Part shown: positions 1 through 5,031 of the stretch, one piece after another
Numbering within the stretch: the stretch's first letter is position 1
How the letters are laid out: every line of letters starts with the position of its first letter
Assembly: GCA_043747765.1 (NCBI GenBank)
Contig: JAYTOM010000466.1
Coordinates: 1-6,329 of the forward strand
DNA from: WLMZ01 sp043747765
GTDB taxonomy: Bacteria > Actinomycetota > Acidimicrobiia > Acidimicrobiales > Ilumatobacteraceae
Direction: 5' to 3'
Length of the DNA: 6,329 nt
The notes under the pieces: generated by a model
The model's database searches: none
Told to the model about the DNA's origin: nothing
Seen by the model: only the letters and a program-made list of their open reading frames with translations
Program-made: the position numbers and the translations under genes

Positions 1-14
1 GCCGTAACTCGCAT
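1..14 (-). CDS. 5' end of an unidentified minus-strand gene (partial)
   Basis: An ATG on the minus strand (complement of 12-14) is preceded by the purine-rich GAGGAG, with a 5-nt spacer, which is an ideal ribosome binding site. Only four whole codons (Met-Arg-Val-Thr) lie inside the window, so the product cannot be named. The gene points the same way as the transporter at 177-1163 and starts 162 nt after that gene's stop. It may be read from its own promoter or by read-through. The call rests entirely on the start codon and Shine-Dalgarno pair. Confidence 0.45.
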
Positions 15-19
15 GTCGA

Positions 20-25
20 CTCCTC
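20..25 (-). promoter_or_regulatory. Shine-Dalgarno GAGGAG for the gene leaving the left edge
   Basis: The minus strand reads GAGGAG, then TCGAC, then ATG. The match to the anti-Shine-Dalgarno and the 5-nt spacing are close to optimal. It is the strongest ribosome binding site in the window and the main reason to propose a gene start at position 14. Confidence 0.5.
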
Positions 26-92
26 GTCTCGTCGCCGTCGAGAAACCATGCTCGCACGGCATGACAAATCGGGTCGAAGCGGAGTATCGACA

Positions 93-102
93 GTTCGCGA
101 AC
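93..102. repeat. 10-bp perfect palindrome GTTCGCGAAC
   Basis: GTTCGCGAAC is a perfect inverted repeat in the 162-nt spacer upstream of the minus-strand gene that starts at position 14. It could be a regulator-binding half-site pair. A 10-bp palindrome is not rare in GC-rich DNA and no regulator is known here, so the call is tentative. Confidence 0.2.
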
Positions 103-148
103 CGCGTCAGATTGTTCAATCGAAATTGATCGCGACGCAGGCGGCTCC

Positions 149-163
149 GTGCTCGGCGTGTCG
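149..163. repeat. 15-bp direct repeat, copy 1, in the 3' region of the BASS transporter gene
   Basis: GTGCTCGGCGTGTCG occurs here and again, identically, at 2852-2866. This copy is 13 nt past the stop of the minus-strand transporter gene. It lies between the complementary hexamers CGACGC (133-138) and GCGTCG (169-174), so it could form the loop of a weak 3' hairpin. No U-tract follows. The function is unknown and chance identity is possible. Confidence 0.35.
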
Positions 164-176
164 GTCGAGCGTCGGC

Positions 177-1163
177 CTACGGGCTTGTCGCCTTGCGAGT
201 CGATCGATTCCGGGAGAACCCGGCCAACACGGTGCCCCAGACAAGCGCAACGATCCCGTACAGCCCGAGCGGCGCGGCTGCGGGCGCGCCGAACGCGCCT
301 GCAGCGATCCCTGCAGCGATGGCGAAGTCGCGCATCGAGATGGTCAGCATCACGGGGACGGCGACCGTTCGATCGGCGCCGCGACAGAGCACCAGACCGA
401 GCGCGGCGGACGCAGCAACGAAAGCCACGGACGCGACGACAACGGCCACGTAGGCCATCGAGGGGTGGACTTCACTCGCGATGAGTGCAACCAGCGCAGC
501 GACAGTCCCCGTGGAGACATCGCTCGCCGACGGCGCGCGCTGGAACCGGGGCTCGAGTCGAACCCGACGCACTGCCCGAACTCCGATGCCGGCGGCCAAC
601 GGCAGGACGACGATGAGGGCGAGGTTCACAATCAGTTCCAGCGGATGCACGGACGCATGACCGGCCTCGAGCAGCAGAATCGGACCGGCCAGCACAACCG
701 CCAAGCCCGTCGAGGCGATCAACACAGCGGCAGCGATGGCGGCCTGCCCGCCGGCCATCGTGGTGGTGGCCACAGAAGCGATCTCACAGGGGGCGAGACC
801 GATCGTCAACACGCCGTTGCGGAGTGGCCCGGCGTTCACAGCACGCGCCACCACCCACGCAAGTGCCGGGACAATGGTCACGCCGCACACGAGCGACAGA
901 CTGATCCGTCGGCGATGAATCGAAACACGACCTAAATCGCCGAGGGTGATCGTCAGGCCTGTGGCGAATACCAAAACGACCAGGAGCGCGTCGATTCCCC
1001 GGTGATCCACCATCCAACGCAGTGGGGCCGGCACGGTGAGGCCGAGCACTGCGGCGACGAGGACGACGATGACCTCGGGATATCGCTCGAAGATCCAACG
1101 GATGCGGTCGGCGCGCCTCACGTCTTGCGTGACCCGTGGACGCGCGAGTTGGTAATCATTCAT
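177..1163 (-). CDS. BASS (bile acid:sodium symporter/SBF) family membrane transporter
   Basis: A 328-residue polytopic membrane protein, the usual size for the SBF/BASS family, whose members are mostly sodium-coupled carriers of organic anions. After a charged cytoplasmic N-terminus (1-29, many Arg), hydrophobic segments begin near 31-47, 56-72 and 88-108 and continue to 313, giving about nine or ten helices. The family signature is near 122-144 (GLAPCEIASVATTTMAGG), matching the conserved APxExA stretch at the broken helix. A second conserved stretch near 274-285 (TISMRDFAIAAG) fits the later crossover helix. The tail is basic. The ATG at 1163 is the only good start, because nearby ATG/GTG codons run into stops. 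It has no clear Shine-Dalgarno. The gene is divergent from the APC permease across a 102-nt spacer. The substrate cannot be told. An arsenite (ACR3-like) carrier is related but less likely. Confidence 0.85.
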   Translation of the reverse strand: MNDYQLARPRVTQDVRRADRIRWIFERYPEVIVVLVAAVLGLTVPAPLRWMVDHRGIDALLVVLVFATGLTITLGDLGRVSIHRRRISLSLVCGVTIVPALAWVVARAVNAGPLRNGVLTIGLAPCEIASVATTTMAGGQAAIAAAVLIASTGLAVVLAGPILLLEAGHASVHPLELIVNLALIVVLPLAAGIGVRAVRRVRLEPRFQRAPSASDVSTGTVAALVALIASEVHPSMAYVAVVVASVAFVAASAALGLVLCRGADRTVAVPVMLTISMRDFAIAAGIAAGAFGAPAAAPLGLYGIVALVWGTVLAGFSRNRSTRKATSP

Positions 1164-1254
1164 TCACATGTTCGTCGTTCAGGGGAAACCAAAACCTCAT
1201 ACGTTTCTCATGATCAGCGCAGTGTGGCGCAGTTCATGACTCATCACACGATCA

Positions 1255-1260
1255 AAGGGA
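1255..1260 (+). promoter_or_regulatory. Shine-Dalgarno AAGGGA that sets the permease start
   Basis: AAGGGA followed by the 5-nt spacer CCAAC leads into the GTG at 1266. The in-frame ATG at 1293 has no such site. The reading frame is open back to 1002, but that upstream part is hydrophilic, unlike APC proteins, and lies largely antisense to the BASS gene. The site therefore decides in favour of GTG 1266. Confidence 0.6.
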
Positions 1261-1265
1261 CCAAC

Positions 1266-2837
1266 GTGGCAAACACAACACATACCGGTGAAATGAAGCG
1301 CAGTCTGACGCTGACGGGGGTGACAGTCAATGCCATGGCGCTGATTGCTCCTGGGGCATTTCTGTGGACGACGTTCCAACTGCAGGCATCTCAGTCGATC
1401 GATGGAAAGTCGACCGCCAGCGATATGTGGACGGGGCTCGTGTTCGCTCTGGTCTTGGCCTTGCTCACTGCATACAGCTACAGCGAACTCGCCCGCATCT
1501 ATCCAGACGCTGGCGCTGGTTCGAGCTACTACTTCGCCGAGGCCGCACTTCTCGACAAAGATCGCGCAGCGCACCGGAAGTTCGCCCGCTTCGCCAAACT
1601 GACGATCGGCTGGATCAGCCATCTGTACTACTGGATCTATCCGGGGATCATGGTCGCCTTCACGGCCACCCTTTTCGGTTACATCTACCTGACGGTTGCA
1701 CATCACTCGCTCACCTATGTCCCGCTTGCGATTGTCGTGGTCGCGTTCTCGCTCATCGTTGGCTACATCGCATACCGAGGTATCTCCGGGTCGACCCTGA
1801 CCGCGATCGTCATCAACGTCATCCAGATCGTCTCGCTGATCGCCGTCAGCATCGTGTTCATCGTCTACCGGCTGGCCCACTCGACAAAGGTGTTCGAATT
1901 GGCCAACGCCGGAAAGGTGGTCATACCGCACAGCTTCATGCACGTGCTGTATCAGTCGACGATCGCAATCCTGCTCCTCGTCGGCTTCGAATCCATCACT
2001 GCGCTCGGGGCCGAGGCGAAGAACCCGGAGAAAGACATCCGTCGCGGTGTGCTGATCTCGCTCATCATCCAAGGTGGATTCTGCTACCTCATCCAGTACT
2101 TCGCCGCGAACTTCGCGCTCGGCGCTGCAACGATCAGTTCGGTCGGCTCTGATGGTACGACACTGACAGGGTCGGCTGCTGCAGCCAACGATGGCGCGCC
2201 GATCGGCACGATGCTGAAGACGATCGGCAACACGTCGTTCGGCGGGAACGGCCAGTCGATCTCGTTGATCGTGGCAGTGACGGTGCTCCTTGCTCTGGTC
2301 GGCACGACCTTGGCGTGCCTCAACGCCGGTGTCCGCGTCACGTATGCCATGTCGAGGGACAAGGAGATGCCGTCGGTGCTCGGCCTCCTGCACGGCAAGC
2401 ATGCGACGCCGCACAACGGAATCTGGATCCTGGTCGGCGTCACGGCCCTGTTCGGTATCTACGGGGTGCAACCAGCGCAGGTGGACAACATCACCCAGAT
2501 CACGCTGGCGTCCAACACCGGAACGTTCCTCGTGTACGGATTCACCTGTGTGATCGCGATCATCGCCTTCGCCAGTCGGCATGACAAGCACGTCCTCAAG
2601 CACTACGCGATTCCGGGTCTTGGTGCCCTCATGAATCTGGCCGAGTTGGTCGGCGTGGTCTACCTTGCGTTCAAAGCAGGCGGGTTGGGCGCCGACGACG
2701 CCAAGAAGGCACTGTACGGAGTGGCCGCCTGGATCGTCCTCGGCATGATCTGGGTCGCCGTGAACCCGAAGATGCGTTCGGCAAAGCTTCTCGACGACAG
2801 TCTGCCCAAGCGCGAGCCCGTACTCACGGGCGCTTGA
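1266..2837 (+). CDS. APC-superfamily amino acid/amine permease
   Basis: A 523-residue secondary transporter of the inner membrane, expected to import an amino acid or amine with a cation. The start is GTG 1266 with AAGGGA upstream. TM1 (about 18-38) carries the GVTVNAMALIAPGAF stretch expected at the unwound substrate-binding helix. Residues 71-90 (YSELARIYPDAGAGSSYYF) match the conserved APC TM2-TM3 loop. Residues 240-263 (GFESITALGAEAKNPEKDI) match the TM6-TM7 signature. Residues 360-382 (AMSRDKEMPSVL, then HATPHNG) match the conserved TM8 cytoplasmic loop. About twelve helices are likely, the last at 485-499. The Gly/Ser/Ala-rich segment 286-330 is a long loop, probably outside the cell, larger than in many APC proteins. 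The gene is monocistronic, flanked by a divergent transporter and a convergent small gene. The substrate is not determinable. A polyamine or glutamate-type substrate would fit the GS-like ligase downstream, but that is inference. Confidence 0.88.
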   Translation: MANTTHTGEMKRSLTLTGVTVNAMALIAPGAFLWTTFQLQASQSIDGKSTASDMWTGLVFALVLALLTAYSYSELARIYPDAGAGSSYYFAEAALLDKDRAAHRKFARFAKLTIGWISHLYYWIYPGIMVAFTATLFGYIYLTVAHHSLTYVPLAIVVVAFSLIVGYIAYRGISGSTLTAIVINVIQIVSLIAVSIVFIVYRLAHSTKVFELANAGKVVIPHSFMHVLYQSTIAILLLVGFESITALGAEAKNPEKDIRRGVLISLIIQGGFCYLIQYFAANFALGAATISSVGSDGTTLTGSAAAANDGAPIGTMLKTIGNTSFGGNGQSISLIVAVTVLLALVGTTLACLNAGVRVTYAMSRDKEMPSVLGLLHGKHATPHNGIWILVGVTALFGIYGVQPAQVDNITQITLASNTGTFLVYGFTCVIAIIAFASRHDKHVLKHYAIPGLGALMNLAELVGVVYLAFKAGGLGADDAKKALYGVAAWIVLGMIWVAVNPKMRSAKLLDDSLPKREPVLTGA

Positions 2838-2838
2838 A

Positions 2839-2882
2839 TCGACCGCCCCATGTGCTCGGCGTGTCGCGGTGGGGTTGGTCGA
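2839..2882. terminator. Hairpin between convergent genes, likely bidirectional terminator
   Basis: The arm at 2839-2850 (TCGACCGCCCCA) pairs with 2870-2882 (TGGGGTTGGTCGA) in a stem of about 12 pairs with one G-T wobble and one bulged T, closing a 19-nt loop. It begins 2 nt after the permease stop and ends 7 nt before the stop of the minus-strand small gene, so it nearly fills the 51-nt convergent gap. There is no U-tract on either strand, as is common for GC-rich actinobacterial terminators. The loop holds the second copy of the 15-bp repeat. Confidence 0.55.
2852..2866. repeat. 15-bp direct repeat, copy 2, in the loop of the terminator hairpin
   Basis: GTGCTCGGCGTGTCG is identical to 149-163. 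Both copies sit 13-14 nt beyond the stop codon of a transporter gene and both lie between complementary arms. Relative to the direction of the preceding gene the two copies are in opposite orientation, which argues against a shared RNA-level function and leaves a DNA-level element or coincidence. Confidence 0.35.
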
Positions 2883-2888
2883 ACTGCT

Positions 2889-3137
2889 TCATCTGGACTG
2901 TCGGATGAATGCGGCCAGCCCACCACGCACGAAGAGCAGGCCGACTCCGATGCACACGGCACCGACGACGTACCTCCAGCTGGCGGTGAAAGATGTCATC
3001 ATGATCACACCGATCACGATCCACATCACACCGCTGACAATCGGGACCATCGGATTGGGAGGCCGCCTGCCGACTTGACCGGGAGTGACCGGATCGACCC
3101 GTTGGCCGAAAGGACGCTGCTTGCCGGTGCCGGACAC
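2889..3137 (-). CDS. Small two-helix membrane protein, unrecognised
   Basis: About 82 residues when read from GTG 3137. A hydrophilic, Pro/Arg/Gly-rich N-terminal third (RPFGQRVDPVTPGQVGRRPP) is followed by two hydrophobic segments. The first runs from about MVPIVSGVMWIVIGVIMM and the second from WRYVVGAVCIGVGLLFV, joined by a short SFTAS turn and ending in a basic tail. This layout is typical of small integral membrane proteins with a cytoplasmic N-terminus. I do not recognise the family. GTG 3137 was chosen because the minus strand has TACGAT exactly 7 nt before it, which fits a leaderless actinobacterial start. The frame stays open to a GTG at 3194, which would give 101 residues and overlap the start of the PP2C gene. 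The gene converges with the permease and diverges from the phosphatase operon. The clean two-helix pattern makes a real gene likely. Confidence 0.55.
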   Translation of the reverse strand: MSGTGKQRPFGQRVDPVTPGQVGRRPPNPMVPIVSGVMWIVIGVIMMTSFTASWRYVVGAVCIGVGLLFVRGGLAAFIRQSR

Positions 3138-3155
3138 AATGATAATCGTACTTGT
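3138..3155. promoter_or_regulatory. Compact divergent promoter with overlapping opposed -10 elements
   Basis: On the plus strand GATAAT (3141-3146) matches TATAAT at five of six bases and would place a transcript start near 3153, about 35 nt before the PP2C ATG. On the minus strand TACGAT (complement of 3145-3150) fits TANNNT and lies 7 nt before GTG 3137. The two elements share two base pairs in an AT-rich island within GC-rich DNA. Neither has a convincing -35 at 16-18 nt. TTGCCG at 3121 is only 14 nt from GATAAT. Confidence 0.35.
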
Positions 3156-3187
3156 TGAGCACAACGGATGAGCGACCTGACCCACAC

Positions 3188-4039
3188 ATGACACCAGATC
3201 CCGGCAATGGTCGTTTCAGCAGCGGAGGCCGCAACGCGTCGTTGGTCTGGGGGCTGGCCTCCGACCCAGGACCGTCACGTGAGCACAATGAGGACTTCGC
3301 CGCCGTCGGCGATGTGGACGACGCTGCGACGACCGGCCGCAGTCCGATCTTTGCTGTGGCCGACGGACTCGGTGGCCACGCAGCTGGCGAGGTCGCCAGC
3401 CGCGTTGCAATCGAAGCGATGATCGATTCGTGGAACTCATCGTTCGTCGGTGATGCGTCGAAGTCACTACGAAGTGCCGCTCGTGCAGCCAATACGGCGG
3501 TGCTCGATGAGTCGCGCCGGATCGGCCAGGGCGGTATGGGCACGACGCTGACGGCGCTGACGGTGACATCGTCCGAGGTTCTCGTCGCGCACGTCGGCGA
3601 CAGCCGCGCCTACCGTGTTCAGGGGGATTCGTGCGTACAGCTGACCGCCGACCACTCACGTGTCGGCGAGATGCTGCGGATGAAGTTGATCAGTCCGGAA
3701 CAGGCAGCACAGCACCCGGCACGGAGCCAGCTGACCCGGTCGCTCGGTTCCGCGCCCCTCGTTCAGATCGACCTGGTGCGCGAACAATGGCAGGTCGGAG
3801 ATAGTTTCATCATTTGCAGCGACGGAGTATGGGACGAGGTGGGCAACGCGGACATGGCTGCGGTAATTTCCTCAGCGGGCGACGATTGTTCGCTCGCGGT
3901 CGCGGCTTCCCAACTCGTGAGCATGGCGATCGAGCGAGGCTCCCCTGATAACGTCACCGCCGTGGTGGTCACCGTGACGTCGGCGATCCCGTTGGTTCGG
4001 GGCCCAGAGCGACGTTCGTTGTTCCGTAGGCGGAGCTGA
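3188..4039 (+). CDS. PP2C-family (PPM) protein Ser/Thr phosphatase
   Basis: A 283-residue soluble phosphatase, expected to use two Mn/Mg ions to remove phosphate from Ser/Thr and so oppose the kinase encoded next. The motifs appear in order: RxxNED at 31-36, VADGLGGHAAGE at 57-68 (metal Asp59), GMGTTLTAL at 116-124, AHVGDSRAYR at 134-143 (Asp138), LTADHS at 152-157, LTRSLG at 182-187, CSDGVWDEV at 210-218 (metal Asp212) and SPDNVTAVVV at 252-261 (metal Asp254). All metal ligands are present, so it should be active. It is a bare catalytic domain ending in a basic RRSLFRRRS tail. It lacks the C-terminal helix and outer domain of mycobacterial PstP, so it should be cytoplasmic. ATG 3188 is preferred. 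TTG 3152 would add 12 residues, and neither start has a good Shine-Dalgarno. It is the first gene of a three-gene operon, and its TGA shares its last base with the kinase ATG. Confidence 0.92.
   Translation: MTPDPGNGRFSSGGRNASLVWGLASDPGPSREHNEDFAAVGDVDDAATTGRSPIFAVADGLGGHAAGEVASRVAIEAMIDSWNSSFVGDASKSLRSAARAANTAVLDESRRIGQGGMGTTLTALTVTSSEVLVAHVGDSRAYRVQGDSCVQLTADHSRVGEMLRMKLISPEQAAQHPARSQLTRSLGSAPLVQIDLVREQWQVGDSFIICSDGVWDEVGNADMAAVISSAGDDCSLAVAASQLVSMAIERGSPDNVTAVVVTVTSAIPLVRGPERRSLFRRRS
4028..4035 (+). promoter_or_regulatory. Shine-Dalgarno AGGCGGAG for the kinase, inside the phosphatase gene
   Basis: AGGCGGAG lies 3 nt before the ATG at 4039 and inside the last codons of the phosphatase. 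Together with the TGATG stop/start junction it indicates coupled translation and a fixed ratio of phosphatase to kinase. Confidence 0.5.
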
Positions 4040-5031
4040 TGCGGTATTCGGCTGGCGAGGTCGTGGATCGTTTCGAGATCGTCGAGATACTCGGCCAGGG
4101 CGCCTACGCCGAGACCTATCTCGCCCGAGACGTGCCAACCGGAAATCTCGTCGTAATGAAGTTTCCAGATCCGAACCTGTTCGCAGATCCGGCCATCTTC
4201 CAGCGCTACACGCGTGAAGCGTTGATCGCCCGGAGCATCGACCACGCTGGTGTTCAACGCGCGCTCGACAGCGAGACGGAACGCTCCGAGCCGTACCTCG
4301 TGTTGGAGTACGTCGAGGGTGGAAATCTGCGTCACCAGATTGCGTCGGTGGCCGACGACGAAGGTCGGGTTCCGATCGACCTGGCGATCGATTGGGCGAC
4401 GCAACTCAGCGACGCGCTCGCGTATCTTCACGAACACGGCGTCGTGCATCGCGACCTCAAGCCGGAGAACATTCTGATCGACGGCGTAGGGCGTCTCAAG
4501 GTCGCTGATTTCGGCACCGCCCTGCTGGAAGGTGCAAAGCGGCTCACCTGGAAGCATCTGTCCGACGGGCTCGGCACGCCGGACTACATGAGCCCCGAGC
4601 AGATCCAAGGTGGGCGCGGCGACCAGCGAAGTGATGTCTACGCTCTAGGAATCATGATGTACGAGTTCGTCACCGGCGCAGTTCCCTTTCGCGGAGACAA
4701 CTGGATGGCAACGATGGCGGGTCACCTCACCAAGAATCCGACGCCACCGTCTCGAATTCGAAAGGGGACGTCGATGCAGTTGGACGCGGTGATCCTCAAG
4801 GCGATGAGGCGCTACCCGGAGCACCGCTATCAGAACGTCGGCGAGCTCCGTTCCGATCTCCAGCACTTGGACGACGTCGACGTCTCGAGATTCGATCTCG
4901 CGCCAGAAGCGCCGATGGGCGGATTTGCCTCGACCGACCCCGACCGCCGAATCTGGATCATCGCGGCGGTCGTCGCTGCGGTCTTCATCGGTGTCGTCGC
5001 GATCACGCTTGGTCTGTCGGCCATCCTGTGA
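4039..5031 (+). CDS. Membrane-anchored Hanks-type Ser/Thr protein kinase without a sensor domain
   Basis: 330 residues. The kinase domain runs about 12-275: Gly-rich loop GQGAYAETY (19-27), VAIK-type lysine Lys41 (VVMKF), probable helix-C Glu60, hinge LEYVEGGNL (89-97), catalytic HRDLKPEN (137-144, Asp139 and Asn144), DFG (157-159), activation loop with Thr170, Ser175 and Thr180 as possible autophosphorylation sites, GTPDYMSPEQ (179-188) and RSDVYALG (197-204). It is an RD kinase with every catalytic residue, so it should be active. A short linker leads to one hydrophobic helix at about 305-328, followed by two residues to the end. No PASTA or other extracellular domain is present, unlike PknB. 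Input must come from the membrane, a partner or the cytoplasm. The gene overlaps the phosphatase by 1 nt and the ligase by 4 nt (GTGA). The ligase, or proteins controlling it, are candidate substrates, by context only. Confidence 0.93.
   Translation: MRYSAGEVVDRFEIVEILGQGAYAETYLARDVPTGNLVVMKFPDPNLFADPAIFQRYTREALIARSIDHAGVQRALDSETERSEPYLVLEYVEGGNLRHQIASVADDEGRVPIDLAIDWATQLSDALAYLHEHGVVHRDLKPENILIDGVGRLKVADFGTALLEGAKRLTWKHLSDGLGTPDYMSPEQIQGGRGDQRSDVYALGIMMYEFVTGAVPFRGDNWMATMAGHLTKNPTPPSRIRKGTSMQLDAVILKAMRRYPEHRYQNVGELRSDLQHLDDVDVSRFDLAPEAPMGGFASTDPDRRIWIIAAVVAAVFIGVVAITLGLSAIL

Noticed and set aside
1..129. A plus-strand frame open from the left edge to a TGA at 127-129, possibly the end of an upstream gene
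   Set aside because: It is 42 codons with no recognisable motif and contradicts the well-formed minus-strand start and Shine-Dalgarno at 12-25.
116..129. Stem-loop TCAAT-CGAA-ATTGA, which reads as a UUCG tetraloop on the minus strand
   Set aside because: The 5-bp stem is AT-rich with no following U-tract, too weak to call a terminator for the BASS gene.
48..935. A 295-codon plus-strand frame antisense to the BASS gene
   Set aside because: The translation is rich in Arg, Gly, His and Asp without domain or helix patterns, as expected opposite a GC-rich membrane protein gene. The minus-strand frame has clear SBF motifs.
1002..1265. An 88-codon N-terminal extension of the permease
   Set aside because: It is hydrophilic, lies largely antisense to the start of the BASS gene and has no family counterpart. 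GTG 1266 has a good Shine-Dalgarno.
1164..1265. Search for promoters in the divergent spacer between the BASS and APC genes (TACGTT at 1200-1205; GGAAAC at 1184-1189 with CGTT at 1202-1205)
   Set aside because: TACGTT lacks a partner -35 at normal spacing, and the GGAAAC/CGTT pair is only 12 nt apart, too close for an ECF-type promoter.
1197..2603. A 468-codon minus-strand frame antisense to the permease
   Set aside because: It is a low-complexity Asp/Arg/His-rich translation typical of the opposite strand of a hydrophobic GC-rich gene. The plus-strand frame matches APC signatures throughout.
3152..3187. TTG start adding 12 residues to the PP2C phosphatase
   Set aside because: No Shine-Dalgarno precedes it, and the added residues (LSTTDERPDPH) are not part of the fold. 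It remains possible as a near-leaderless start given GATAAT just upstream.
3763..4608. A 281-codon minus-strand frame across the phosphatase-kinase junction
   Set aside because: It is antisense to two genes with complete catalytic motifs and has no recognisable domain itself.
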